A stretch of 64,000 bases of DNA, taken from an uncultured Pelagibacteraceae bacterium (lineage in GTDB: Bacteria > Pseudomonadota > Alphaproteobacteria > Pelagibacterales > Pelagibacteraceae). The position numbers and the translations under genes are program-made. Shown piece by piece: positions 1 to 8,663 of this stretch. Numbering within the stretch: the stretch's first letter is position 1; each line of letters begins with the position of its first letter. A model generated the notes under the pieces. It had not been told where the DNA came from. It ran no database searches and worked only from the letters and a program-made list of their open reading frames with translations. The DNA lies in NCBI GenBank assembly GCA_902623415.1, contig CACNTU010000001.1:1-64000 (forward strand), in the 5' to 3' direction.

Positions 1-575
1 GAATGCTGGTTGAGAAATCAATTTATGAAAGAGCTGTTAAAGAAGCTGTAGATGAAGCAAACAAAATTAAAGTAGATCAAGCCTTAAAAAAAGGAGATCA
101 TATAGGACCAGTAATTTCTAAAATTCAATATGATAAAATTATAAATCTTATTGAAAGTGGAATTTCTGAAGGTGCAACTCTTGCAGCAGGTGGGCCTGAG
201 CTACCAAACGGTTTGAACAAAGGATACTTTATAAAACCAACTATCTTTACAGATGTAACTAATGAAATGAGAATTGCTAAAGAAGAAATTTTTGGACCTG
301 TGTTATCTATAATTCCATTTGAAACTGAGGATGAGGCAGTCAAAATTGTAAATGATACTTCTTATGGTCTTGGAAATTATTTGCAAACTGAAGACAAAGA
401 AAAAGCACACAGGGTTGCTAAAAAATTAAGATCTGGATGTGTTTACATTAATGGAAATGGAGCAGATGCCGGAACTCCATTTGGTGGTTACAGACAATCA
501 GGTAATGGTAGAGAAGGAGGTGTTTGGGGCCTTGAGGAATATCTTGAAGTAAAGAATGTTACTGGTTGGAGTTAA
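1..575 (+). CDS. NAD(P)-dependent aldehyde dehydrogenase, C-terminal part
   Basis: This is the C-terminal 190 or so residues of an aldehyde dehydrogenase, cut by the left edge of the window; the ATG at base 3 is almost certainly an internal methionine. The family oxidises an aldehyde to the acid with NAD(P). The visible part shows the family motif E-I-F-G-P-V (visible residues 95-100) and the closing PFGGYRQSGNGRE segment near the C-terminus. The catalytic Cys and Glu would lie upstream and cannot be checked. Its 3' end overlaps the convergent oxygenase gene by 17 bases. The gamma-butyrobetaine-hydroxylase-like neighbour makes a trimethylaminobutyraldehyde-type substrate possible, but that is only inference from context. 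Confidence 0.9.
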   Translation, partial: MLVEKSIYERAVKEAVDEANKIKVDQALKKGDHIGPVISKIQYDKIINLIESGISEGATLAAGGPELPNGLNKGYFIKPTIFTDVTNEMRIAKEEIFGPVLSIIPFETEDEAVKIVNDTSYGLGNYLQTEDKEKAHRVAKKLRSGCVYINGNGADAGTPFGGYRQSGNGREGGVWGLEEYLEVKNVTGWS

Positions 576-1710
576 CCGAATTTTTTAAATATCTTAGTCT
601 TCCGATAATTTCATCTCGATCCATGTAATAACCTTGTAAATGTCTATGTCCTGAGTTTGGATCATATTCAGTTCTACCGTGTAATAATCGTCTATTGTTA
701 AAAGAAAAAATATCACCTGGTTCTAATCTAAATTTAATCTGGAATTGATCGTCATGAAGTAAATTTCCAAATCTGTGATGAGCCTTGTAAACTTTATCCA
801 TCAAATCAGGATGACAGTCTAAAGCATCCATGGTTGCTACACTAAACCTAATATCATGGTAATCATTATCTTTTGTTAGAGATATCGCGGGTGCGTAATA
901 ACTTCTTACAGATTCTTGTGTATAATCCATGTCTCTAAATTTTAAATGAACGTTTACTAGCGTATCAAATATTTCTTTCTCATTTTTTCTTAAATAATCT
1001 GCAACTGCAAAGCCATCTACAGCGGACGAGTCTCCTCCTGTTGCAGAATTAACTAAACAATGAAGAAATTGATAACCAGGTGGTGTTTCAAACCATGGTA
1101 AATCCATATGATTTCTTAGGGCATGTGCTGTGTAAGCAGAATTATTTGGTTTAGGAATATTAATTACTTCAAAAGGTGTTTTAAAAAAAGTTTCTCTAGT
1201 ATGGCTAATTCTGTTTAAAATTTTAAATCCAGAATTATTTTCGGTTGGAGCATTTTTTACTATAGCAATTCCAGTGTGGTGTAAAAGCTCTAACCATCTG
1301 ACAAGTCCATCATCTGAACTCATAATTTCATCATGTTCAATCTCAATTGACTTCAGATTATTTTGTAAAGAGTTATCCCAAAGTTTATAAGGAGATTTAT
1401 ATTCTAAATTATTTTTTATAGTATAGCAGTTTTCTCTTAACCAATTTTGGTCATAATAACTTATGTGTTCACCTTCACTCCATTCAATTTCAAGCTTGCC
1501 TTCATTATTTACTGCAAATTTTTTTGGATTAATATTATTTGATACTTTTAAAATATTAAACATTCTATGACGTGAGTCTTTGTCATGTGCAGTCGGACAA
1601 TTGTCTCTTAGCCATAAATAATTAAATTTACTTTTTTTTCCATCACTCCAGTCAACTTCTAAATTTGTAGAATTTTTAGTTATATTTTTAATTGTAAAAT
1701 TTTGTTCCAT
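559..1710 (-). CDS. Gamma-butyrobetaine hydroxylase-like 2OG-Fe(II) dioxygenase
   Basis: The 383-residue product has the two-domain layout of gamma-butyrobetaine hydroxylases. An N-terminal GBBH-like domain (about residues 15-95, with the WSDG and WLRDNC segments) is followed by a TauD-type jelly roll. Iron ligands are visible as H201-x-D203 and a distal His near residue 344 followed by an Arg. Known members hydroxylate gamma-butyrobetaine to carnitine, or trimethyllysine, using 2-oxoglutarate and O2. The N-terminal domain keeps one Cys where animal enzymes have a Zn-binding Cys cluster. Its ATG overlaps the stop of the aldolase-like gene by one base (TAATG), so the two are probably co-translated. 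The exact substrate is not proven. Confidence 0.82.
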   Translation of the reverse strand: MEQNFTIKNITKNSTNLEVDWSDGKKSKFNYLWLRDNCPTAHDKDSRHRMFNILKVSNNINPKKFAVNNEGKLEIEWSEGEHISYYDQNWLRENCYTIKNNLEYKSPYKLWDNSLQNNLKSIEIEHDEIMSSDDGLVRWLELLHHTGIAIVKNAPTENNSGFKILNRISHTRETFFKTPFEVINIPKPNNSAYTAHALRNHMDLPWFETPPGYQFLHCLVNSATGGDSSAVDGFAVADYLRKNEKEIFDTLVNVHLKFRDMDYTQESVRSYYAPAISLTKDNDYHDIRFSVATMDALDCHPDLMDKVYKAHHRFGNLLHDDQFQIKFRLEPGDIFSFNNRRLLHGRTEYDPNSGHRHLQGYYMDRDEIIGRLRYLKNSVNSNQ

Positions 1711-2441
1711 TAATTTTTATAATTTGAATGTTCTCTTTCTAGTTTTCTTAATAAAGCAGCCCACTCTGTTTTTCCATCATAATTATAATCATCAGAGTCA
1801 CTCATGTTTTCCCAGAAATATGCAGCTTTCTGTTTATCTATTTCATGTTTGTTTAAACCCATGGCAAGATTTTTTACCTGAACTGAACATGCTTGCTCTA
1901 GATAATAAGCTCTGAAAAATGCTTCTGCAGCAGTTTTTCCTACTGTGTAATATCCATGATTTCTTGTAATCAGAATGTCGTGTTTACTAATAAGATTTTC
2001 AAACTTGCTTCCAAATTCTTCGTCCTCAACAAATTCATAATCAATATATCCAACAAGATGATTTAAATAAACTGCGGCCTGTGAAAGATACATCAAACCT
2101 TCTTTAGTACCTCCAACTGCCATCACATCGTTGGCATGTCCGTGAACATAAAAGTTTACATCATTTCTTTTATTAAAAATCCATTGAGCAAGATTAATGC
2201 ATCCGTCATTTAACCAAGGTCCGTTTGAATCTAATTTTTTTCCGTTTTGATCAATTTTAACTAAAGATGAAGCAGTAATCTCTTCATAAAACATTCCATA
2301 TGGATGAACAAAAGAACAATTTTTATCTTCAGCAGATCTTGCACCTGCACATTGATTTGCAAGATCAGTCATACCGTACATATGTAAAATTCTATAGAGA
2401 GCAGACAACTCTAGTCGCACATCTTTATCTGTTTGCGCCAT
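1710..2441 (-). CDS. Class II aldolase/adducin family protein
   Basis: The 243-residue protein carries the class II aldolase/adducin fold signature. Metal-binding histidines are visible in HGHAND (H100 and H102) and in the NHG segment (H162). Members are Zn-dependent aldolases, epimerases or decarboxylases acting on small hydroxy-acid or sugar-phosphate substrates in the cytoplasm. This gene is first in a two-gene minus-strand unit with the GBBH-like oxygenase and is transcribed away from the proV-like gene. It might act on a product of the oxygenase, but nothing in the sequence fixes the substrate. Confidence 0.8.
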   Translation of the reverse strand: MAQTDKDVRLELSALYRILHMYGMTDLANQCAGARSAEDKNCSFVHPYGMFYEEITASSLVKIDQNGKKLDSNGPWLNDGCINLAQWIFNKRNDVNFYVHGHANDVMAVGGTKEGLMYLSQAAVYLNHLVGYIDYEFVEDEEFGSKFENLISKHDILITRNHGYYTVGKTAAEAFFRAYYLEQACSVQVKNLAMGLNKHEIDKQKAAYFWENMSDSDDYNYDGKTEWAALLRKLEREHSNYKN

Positions 2442-2481
2442 ATATAAAATTCTTATTTAAAAAATAAGTAAAAGCAAATAA

Positions 2482-2522
2482 ATACAACTGTTATTTATTA
2501 AAACAATCATAAGTTGTATAAT
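2482..2522. promoter_or_regulatory. Divergent promoter with inverted repeat (candidate operator)
   Basis: The 125-base gap between the divergent aldolase and proV genes holds a perfect 8-bp inverted repeat, ATACAACT at 2482-2489 and AGTTGTAT at 2512-2519. The centres are 30 bp apart, about three helical turns. The right half-site runs into a TATAAT hexamer (2517-2522) facing proV. The left half-site, read on the minus strand, runs into a TATTTA-like hexamer facing the aldolase gene. A repressor bound to both halves could cover both -10 elements. No -35 element is convincing, and the regulator is unknown. Confidence 0.45.
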
Positions 2523-2566
2523 ATTTGTTTTACATATGATGACTGTAACTGTTAGAACATTACATC

Positions 2567-3592
2567 ATGTCAAAAATTGAGATCAACAACGTTTACAAAA
2601 TTTTTGGTAACAACCCTTCCTCTGTACTGCCAATGGTAAAAGATGGTGCAACAAAAGATGAAATTTTAGAGCAAACAGGTCATACCGTTGGATTAGATAA
2701 TGTTTCGCTTAAAATTGAAGAAGGAGAAACCTTTGTTTGTATGGGTTTATCAGGATCAGGGAAATCAACACTAATAAGACATTTAAATAGACTAATCGAT
2801 CCAACTGATGGTGAAATTTTAGTTGAGGGCACGAATGTTATGTCGCTTGATAAAGATAAGCTTATTGAATTCAGAAGACATAAAATGAGCATGGTATTCC
2901 AAAGATTTGGTTTATTCCCACACAAAACAGTGATTCAAAATGTTGGTTACGGGCTTGAGATGCAAGGAAAAGGTGAAGATGAAAGAAATAAAATCTCAAT
3001 GGAAAAAATCGATGCAGTTGGTCTAACTGGTTTTGAAAATCAATACCCTGCTCAATTATCAGGAGGAATGCAGCAACGTGTTGGTCTAGCAAGAGCGTTA
3101 GCTACTGATACAGATATTATGTTAATGGATGAAGCTTTCAGCGCTTTAGATCCTCTGATTAGAAGTGATATGCAGAAACAATTAATTGATCTTCAAGCAG
3201 AACTAAAAAAAACAATTGTATTTATTACTCACGATCTAGATGAATCATTAAGATTAGGTGATCATATCGGGATACTAAACTCTGGAAAATTAGTTCAAGT
3301 AGGAACTCCCGAGGAAATTATTATGAACCCCGCTGATGATTATGTAAAAGCTTTTGTAAAAGATGTGAACAGAGCAAAAGTTATCAAGGCAAAAATTATT
3401 ATGAAAACTGCTGATCAGGCTAATGACATAGATAAATCAAACTTAATAAAAGTAAATGAAGATGAATTTATAGAGGATTTTTTACCAAAAATCGTATGCT
3501 CTGATTCAAATTGTGAAGTGGTTGATAAAAGTGGAAATGTAAAGGGATACATTTCAAATCAAGAATTACAGTCTTCATTAACAAGATCATAA
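2567..3592 (+). CDS. proV: Glycine betaine/proline-type ABC transporter ATPase (ProV/OpuAA-like)
   Basis: This is the ATP-binding subunit of a quaternary-amine uptake transporter. It has the ProV-specific N-terminal extension before the nucleotide-binding domain, Walker A GLSGSGKST (60-68), signature LSGGMQQ (164-170) and Walker B DIMLMDEA (183-190). The C-terminal part (about 270-341) is short and resembles only a remnant of the usual tandem CBS region. No permease or binding protein lies next to it here: the next gene is a thioesterase. The partner subunits must be elsewhere, possibly left of the window. Glycine betaine, carnitine or butyrobetaine are plausible substrates. Confidence 0.85.
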   Translation: MSKIEINNVYKIFGNNPSSVLPMVKDGATKDEILEQTGHTVGLDNVSLKIEEGETFVCMGLSGSGKSTLIRHLNRLIDPTDGEILVEGTNVMSLDKDKLIEFRRHKMSMVFQRFGLFPHKTVIQNVGYGLEMQGKGEDERNKISMEKIDAVGLTGFENQYPAQLSGGMQQRVGLARALATDTDIMLMDEAFSALDPLIRSDMQKQLIDLQAELKKTIVFITHDLDESLRLGDHIGILNSGKLVQVGTPEEIIMNPADDYVKAFVKDVNRAKVIKAKIIMKTADQANDIDKSNLIKVNEDEFIEDFLPKIVCSDSNCEVVDKSGNVKGYISNQELQSSLTRS

Positions 3593-3593
3593 A

Positions 3594-4055
3594 GTGTTAT
3601 TAAAAACTTTCGAAGTAAAAAAGGAATGGGTTGATTACAATAATCACATGAACATGGCTTATTATGTTCTTGTTTTTGATCAAGCATGGGAAGTTGCACT
3701 TGAAAAGTTTAAAATGGGAGGAACTGCAGCAAAAAATCTTGATAGAAGTACTATGGTTGTTGAAACAAATACTAAATACTTAAATGAAGTTAAAGAAGGT
3801 GAAAAAGTAAATGTTAATCTAACCTATTTCGACCATGACAAAAAAAGACTTCATTTAAAAATGGAAATGATTTCTCAAAAAACCAATAAACTTTCAGCCT
3901 CTATGGAATGGATATCGCTGTATATAGATTTAAGTAAAAGAAAAGTCACAGAATTTGAGGAGGAAAAAGTAAAATTAATGAGAGACTTTATTGAACAAAA
4001 TAATTCAAAATTTTCAACTGAAGGTCTTCTATTCACTTCTAAATTGAAGAGATAA
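3594..4055 (+). CDS. Hotdog-fold thioesterase, betainyl-CoA thioesterase-like
   Basis: This 153-residue 4HBT-type protein starts with GTG one base after the proV stop. The N-terminal segment EWVDYNNHMNMAYYVLVFD (about 11-29) matches the pattern I associate with carnitine-pathway betainyl-CoA thioesterases (CdhB), which release glycine betaine from betainyl-CoA. The acid/helix region of the hotdog fold follows directly. The tight coupling to a betaine transport ATPase and the GBBH-like gene nearby support a role in trimethylammonium metabolism. A general acyl-CoA thioesterase role remains possible. Confidence 0.7.
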   Translation: MLLKTFEVKKEWVDYNNHMNMAYYVLVFDQAWEVALEKFKMGGTAAKNLDRSTMVVETNTKYLNEVKEGEKVNVNLTYFDHDKKRLHLKMEMISQKTNKLSASMEWISLYIDLSKRKVTEFEEEKVKLMRDFIEQNNSKFSTEGLLFTSKLKR

Positions 4056-4095
4056 TTAAATATTCGAGAGATTTTTTTTTTGATATAGGTGCGTA

Positions 4096-5049
4096 ATGAG
4101 CACTGATAATAACTCAAAAGGAATTCTTTTAATAATTGCAGCAATGACTTTGTTTGCAATGCAAGACTCTTTAATTAAATTTATTTTTGAAAAAGCAGCA
4201 CTTTATGAGATTTTTTTTGGAAGGTATTTTGTTGCTGCAATTTTACTGTTTTGTTACATCAAATTTAGAGGTCAAAAAGTTTCTTTAAAAACCTATTATC
4301 CTTTTTTAACGTTTGTTAGAGTAATTCTTCATTTTTTAGCCTTTTCTGCATTCTTTATTTCTTTAACCTATATGCCTTTAGCTACAGCAAATGCTTTATT
4401 TTTCTCATGTCCATTTTTCGTATCGATTTTTGCAAAATTTTTTTTGAAAGAATTTATTGGTATCAGAAGATGGTCTGCAATTGTTTTTGGTTTTATTGGT
4501 GTATTTATTGTTTTAAATCCAAACTTTGATGATTTTGAATATAAAAGTCTACTACCGGTTTTGTGCGCATTTTTTTACGCAGCTTCAATGACAATAACAA
4601 AATATACATCTGATAAAGATGACGTTAATACTCAACTTTTTTATTTTTACCTAATAGCACTAATACTTTGTGGTATTATTTTTGTCTTTATGGGCAATGG
4701 TCAACTTAATGATCCTAATTTTGACCCCACTACTCAATTTATATTTAGAGAATGGTTTTCAAACTTTGATTATACTTGGAAGTTTATTTTATTTTTTGGT
4801 TTTGCTGCATCCATTGCTTTTGTATGTATTTTTTCTGCGTATATAGTTGCTTCACCTTCAGTTGTTTCATTGTTCGAATATTCTTTAATTATTATGTCTA
4901 TGATTCCAGGTTATTTTCTATTTAATGAAATACCTTCGGCTAGAACCTTCATTGGAGTTGCGTGCATAATAGCAGCCGGAATTTATATTTATATGAGAGA
5001 GCGAGTTAAAGATCAGTATATTGCAACTGAAACTCCAGTAAGAAGATGA
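4096..5049 (+). CDS. EamA/DMT-family permease
   Basis: The 317-residue product is an integral inner-membrane protein with about ten hydrophobic segments in two similar halves, as in drug/metabolite transporter (EamA) proteins. The N-terminal half begins with the typical GILLIIAAMTLFAMQDSLIK stretch, and the second half ends in a short charged tail. These proteins export or import amino acids and related small metabolites, and the substrate cannot be read from sequence. Its stop overlaps the next start (ATGA at 5046-5049), so it is co-translated with the following oxygenase. Confidence 0.88.
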   Translation: MSTDNNSKGILLIIAAMTLFAMQDSLIKFIFEKAALYEIFFGRYFVAAILLFCYIKFRGQKVSLKTYYPFLTFVRVILHFLAFSAFFISLTYMPLATANALFFSCPFFVSIFAKFFLKEFIGIRRWSAIVFGFIGVFIVLNPNFDDFEYKSLLPVLCAFFYAASMTITKYTSDKDDVNTQLFYFYLIALILCGIIFVFMGNGQLNDPNFDPTTQFIFREWFSNFDYTWKFILFFGFAASIAFVCIFSAYIVASPSVVSLFEYSLIIMSMIPGYFLFNEIPSARTFIGVACIIAAGIYIYMRERVKDQYIATETPVRR

Positions 5050-6014
5050 ATAAAAACTATATACCGACAATCAATATATCTTCACTGATTAAAAATAATT
5101 TTGAAACTCAAAATGCATTTAAAACAATTAAAGAAATTGAAAAAGCTTGTATCAATATAGGTTTTTTTCAAATTACTGGTCATGGGATTAATCTAAAAGA
5201 AATTAAAAAAACTTGTGAAGTTGGAAATAAATTTTTTAATTTACCAGACAGCAAGAAAAGAAAATTATCACCTAAAAAATGGAATAACAAAAATAAAAAT
5301 TTATACAGAGGATATTTTCCTAATGATGTAAATGGAAAAGAAGGTTTGGATATAGGTGATTTAAAAGTAACTAAAAAATATTCTTCAAACATAAATAATC
5401 AGTACATAGAGCATCTTAATCTGAGTTTATGTTTTAATAAAAACTCGATTAATATTTTAAACAAATATTTTGATAATATTTATAGATTGAGTGAAACTTT
5501 ATTTAAAAGTGTAATAAAACTTAATAAAAAAAATCCTGATATTTCTAGTGCAGCTTTTTCAAGATTAAAAACATTAAGCACATTAAGATTTAATTATTAT
5601 CCAAATCAAACAAAACCAGTAGAAATATCAAAACAAGACGGGGTTGCGCTTGGATGTGAAACTCATGTTGATAGTGGAATATTTACAGTTCTCTATCAAG
5701 ATAGAAAAGGTGGATTACAAGTACAAAATAGAAAAAACAAAAAATGGTATGATGTACCATTTAATAAAAAGGCTTTAGTGGTAAATACTGGAAGAGCTTT
5801 GGAGTTTCTAAGCAAAGGCAAATTTAAAGCAACTAATCATAGGGTTTTGTGGAATAAAAGTAAGAGGCTCTCTGTTCCTTTTTTCTTTGAACCTTCCTAT
5901 GATTTCAAAATGAACCAATCATTTTTAAATGGAAGTAAATTCAAAAATAATGGTCTAATTTATGAGAAATTTCTTAACAAATCCTTAAAGAAATTTATTG
6001 AATATCAACGTTAG
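5046..6014 (+). CDS. Isopenicillin N synthase-like 2OG-Fe(II) oxygenase
   Basis: The 322-residue protein has the DIOX_N plus 2OG-FeII_Oxy layout of the isopenicillin N synthase superfamily. The N-terminal GFFQITGHGI segment (39-48) is typical. The iron ligands H207-x-D209 and H265 and the co-substrate pair R274-x-S276 are all visible, so it should be an active non-haem iron oxygenase. It overlaps the EamA permease by four bases. Bacterial homologues act on diverse small molecules; antibiotic synthesis is not implied, and the substrate is unknown. Confidence 0.85.
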   Translation: MNKNYIPTINISSLIKNNFETQNAFKTIKEIEKACINIGFFQITGHGINLKEIKKTCEVGNKFFNLPDSKKRKLSPKKWNNKNKNLYRGYFPNDVNGKEGLDIGDLKVTKKYSSNINNQYIEHLNLSLCFNKNSINILNKYFDNIYRLSETLFKSVIKLNKKNPDISSAAFSRLKTLSTLRFNYYPNQTKPVEISKQDGVALGCETHVDSGIFTVLYQDRKGGLQVQNRKNKKWYDVPFNKKALVVNTGRALEFLSKGKFKATNHRVLWNKSKRLSVPFFFEPSYDFKMNQSFLNGSKFKNNGLIYEKFLNKSLKKFIEYQR

Positions 6015-6052
6015 TAATAATAAGGTTTAAATATAAAGCGATACATAACTCG

Positions 6053-6111
6053 TCGTTAAATTCAAAAATTTACGAAAGTGGGATCGGTCGTCTTTAAATT
6101 AATTTTTAAAG
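6053..6111 (+). promoter_or_regulatory. Structured 5' leader of the monooxygenase cassette
   Basis: The 105-base gap before the monooxygenase gene is richer in G/C than neighbouring gaps and holds two hairpins. The first pairs TCG-TAAATT (6053-6062, with one bulged T) with AATTTA-CGA (6067-6075). The second pairs CTTTAAA (6092-6098) with TTTAAAG (6105-6111) and runs into the strong Shine-Dalgarno AAAGGAGG (6108-6115). The second hairpin could hide the ribosome site, as in translational riboswitches or leader controls. No known riboswitch class was recognised with confidence. Confidence 0.4.
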
Positions 6112-6119
6112 GAGGCTTT

Positions 6120-7286
6120 ATGAACTTTGGATATTTTTGTAACACTACTAATTGGGATAAAAAACCTTATACCCAACTTTTAGATGAAGCTAGAGAGATC
6201 ACTGAATATTGTGATCAAAATAATTGGAATTCTATTTGGTATACCGAACATCATTTTAACCATGAAGGAATGGAGTCGTGCACCAATCCACTAATGATGT
6301 GCGCTGATGCTGCTGCAAGAACTAAAAATATTCGTTTAGGACAAGCTTGTAACGTAATTACATTTCATAATCCTATAAGACTTGCAGAAGATATTGCTAC
6401 CCTTGACCAAATGTCTAAAGGAAGAGTTGAAGTTGGTATTGGAAGAGGAGTTTATGGTAGAGAGGCCATTAACATGAACAAAGAAGCTGACTTAAAAGAC
6501 CAAGCAAAAAATTTTAGACTATTTTCAGAAACATTAGACATAATGAAAAAAGCATGGTCTGAAGACTTCTTTTCTCATCAAGGAGAATTTTATACCTATC
6601 CATCTCCTAATTTTATTTGGCAACACGATATGAGTCCTCCAAAAGAAAATGTTGTTGATTTAAAAACAAATGAATTAAAACAAATATCTGTATTACCAAA
6701 ACCTTATCAGAAACCTTTTCCACCAATATCACAAGTAGTTGATGGAGAAAGATCAATTCAATGGGCAGCAGAAAATGGTCTTAATACAATTATGTGGATA
6801 CCAACTGTAAAAGCTTTGAAAAAAAGATTTGAAATTTATAAAGAGGCAAAATCTAAAGCTGAAAATAGAGATGTACCACTAGGGGAAGGTATAAGTTTGG
6901 TTAGAGATATGTTTGTTGCAGAAACTATGGAAGAAGCTGAAAAAATGGCTGGAGAACATATTGTAAATTATATGAGATGGGTTTGTCATTGGAGAGGGTT
7001 GGGAAATCATATGGATCCAGATGAAAAATTACCAGAGACAAAAAATAAACTAGATTTATTAAATTATGAATTTCTTCATAAAAGAAATCTATTGTTTGGA
7101 ACACCTGAGTTTGTAATTGAAAAAATAAAAGAACTTCAACAAGAATTAAATCTTCAAAATTTACAAGTCTGGTCTAACTTTCCAGGAATTAAACACGAAG
7201 ACTGCATGAGAAGCATCAAATTATTTACAGAGGAAGTAATTCCAAATATAAAACCGATAGATACGAACATTCAAAGAGCTAGCTAG
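6120..7286 (+). CDS. LLM-class flavin-dependent monooxygenase
   Basis: The 388-residue protein belongs to the bacterial luciferase-like TIM-barrel monooxygenases. It shows an early WYTEHHF segment, the LGQACNVITFHNPIRLAED strand-helix and the GRVEVGIGRG turn typical of the family. Members use reduced FMN and O2, as in RutA, alkanesulfonate or nitrilotriacetate monooxygenases. I chose ATG 6120 because AAAGGAGG lies 4 bases upstream; an in-frame GTG at 6078 would add 14 unlikely residues. It is the first gene of a tight five-gene cassette. No flavin reductase gene is visible nearby, and the substrate is unknown. Confidence 0.87.
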   Translation: MNFGYFCNTTNWDKKPYTQLLDEAREITEYCDQNNWNSIWYTEHHFNHEGMESCTNPLMMCADAAARTKNIRLGQACNVITFHNPIRLAEDIATLDQMSKGRVEVGIGRGVYGREAINMNKEADLKDQAKNFRLFSETLDIMKKAWSEDFFSHQGEFYTYPSPNFIWQHDMSPPKENVVDLKTNELKQISVLPKPYQKPFPPISQVVDGERSIQWAAENGLNTIMWIPTVKALKKRFEIYKEAKSKAENRDVPLGEGISLVRDMFVAETMEEAEKMAGEHIVNYMRWVCHWRGLGNHMDPDEKLPETKNKLDLLNYEFLHKRNLLFGTPEFVIEKIKELQQELNLQNLQVWSNFPGIKHEDCMRSIKLFTEEVIPNIKPIDTNIQRAS

Positions 7287-7289
7287 TAA

Positions 7290-7874
7290 ATGGACTTAAA
7301 ACTTAGAAAATTTGCAAAATTTGTAGATAAAACTTTTATAGAGGGTGGAAAAAAAGCTAAAGAACCTGTTTTGTTAGTTTCAGTTGCAGCTGTTATAGAA
7401 AATCCTTGGGCCGGAAAAGGTTTTGTAGAAGATTTAAAACCAGAAATATTAGATCTTGCACCTCAATTAGGAGATCTTTTGGTGCCAGAGTTAACAAAAG
7501 AAATTGGATCAGGTGAAAAAATTTTAGCTTATGGGAAAGCTGCGATGGTTGGATTGAACGGTGAAATAGAACATGCGTCTGCATTTATTCATACTTTAAG
7601 ATTTGGAAATAAATTTAGAGATGCCGTTGGTGGAACTTCTTATTTAAGTTTTACTAACACTAGAGGTCCTGCGGGAGCAAAAATTTCAATTCCAATGATG
7701 CATAAAACTGATGCTGGATTAAGACCTTTTTATCTAACGCATGAATTTACAATTCACGATGCCCCTAATGAAGATGAAATAGTTGTAGCTATTGGAGGTG
7801 CTCCAACTGGACGAGCTCATGCAAGAACAGGTGACAGATATCAAGACATGAAAGAGATGGGCATCGATAAATAA
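7290..7874 (+). CDS. AA_synth (DUF1185) family protein
   Basis: The 194-residue protein matches the amino-acid-synthesis family PF06684 as I know it. Characteristic stretches are ENPWAGKG (about 34-41), the AYGKAAMVGLNGEIEHASA segment, GGTSYLSFTNTRGPAGA and the closing GAPTGRAHARTGDRY. The family name comes from weak genetic data and no reaction is established. Conserved His, Asp and Arg residues in these motifs suggest an enzyme rather than a structural protein. It lies 3 bases after the monooxygenase and directly before an alpha/beta hydrolase, which suggests it acts on an intermediate of the same pathway. Confidence 0.8.
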   Translation: MDLKLRKFAKFVDKTFIEGGKKAKEPVLLVSVAAVIENPWAGKGFVEDLKPEILDLAPQLGDLLVPELTKEIGSGEKILAYGKAAMVGLNGEIEHASAFIHTLRFGNKFRDAVGGTSYLSFTNTRGPAGAKISIPMMHKTDAGLRPFYLTHEFTIHDAPNEDEIVVAIGGAPTGRAHARTGDRYQDMKEMGIDK

Positions 7875-7877
7875 TTG

Positions 7878-8663
7878 ATGTCTTACAATTTTGATAACAA
7901 TCAAAATCATTATTATTTTAATAATAAAAATTCGTTACCAATAATTTTTATTCATGGGGTTGGTTTAAATCAGCAAATGTGGAAACCACAAATTGAATTT
8001 TTTAAAGATAATTCATTTATAACTTACGATCTGTTAGGACATGGAAAAACACCCTTTAAAGAGCCAAATTTATCAATGGAAAATTTTACTGATCAATTAT
8101 CAAATTTAGTAAATAACCTTAAGATAGATAAATTTAATTTAATCGGCTTTTCTATCGGCTCTTTGATTGCAATTGAATTTGCCTCAAAATATGAAAATTA
8201 TTTAAATTCCTTAACTCTAATTTCCACTACTTACAAAAGGACAGCTGAAGAAAGACAAAATGTAATTGATAGAGTGAATTTGGCAAAAGAAAATATGCCA
8301 ATATCTCAAATGGCAATGAAGAGATGGTTTTCAGATAAATACCTTGAACAAAATCCTGAGTTATATGATGAGTTTATGAAAATTCTTAACAAGAAAGGAA
8401 TTGATCAAGAAAATTTTATTAAATCTTATGAGGTGTTTGCAAACTATCAGGACAATCTTGAAAATATAAAAAATATAAAAACAAATACTTTAATAATAAC
8501 AGGATCGGATGACCCAGGATCTACACCTGATATGTCTAAAAATTTAAATAAAGATATAGAAAATTCAACCTATGTTGAAATCAAAAATGGAAAACATCTA
8601 TGCACTATTGAATATGCAGACGAAGTAAATAATGCAATAATGAAACATATAAATAATGCCTGA
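7878..8663 (+). CDS. Alpha/beta-fold hydrolase (RutD/PcaD-like)
   Basis: The 261-residue protein has the oxyanion motif FIHGVG (24-29), the nucleophile elbow GFSIGS with Ser92, an acid in GSDDPGS (D211/D212) and a final His240, a full alpha/beta hydrolase triad. Its size and layout resemble 3-oxoadipate enol-lactonase and aminoacrylate hydrolase RutD. I prefer ATG 7878 over the TTG three bases earlier. It overlaps the following aldehyde dehydrogenase by 8 bases, so the pathway genes are translationally linked. It would hydrolyse an ester, lactone or enamine product of the flavin monooxygenase step. Confidence 0.85.
   Translation: MSYNFDNNQNHYYFNNKNSLPIIFIHGVGLNQQMWKPQIEFFKDNSFITYDLLGHGKTPFKEPNLSMENFTDQLSNLVNNLKIDKFNLIGFSIGSLIAIEFASKYENYLNSLTLISTTYKRTAEERQNVIDRVNLAKENMPISQMAMKRWFSDKYLEQNPELYDEFMKILNKKGIDQENFIKSYEVFANYQDNLENIKNIKTNTLIITGSDDPGSTPDMSKNLNKDIENSTYVEIKNGKHLCTIEYADEVNNAIMKHINNA

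Noticed and set aside
6078-6119. GTG start 14 codons upstream for the LLM monooxygenase
   Set aside because: AAAGGAGG is perfectly placed for ATG 6120 and the extension would run through the leader hairpin.
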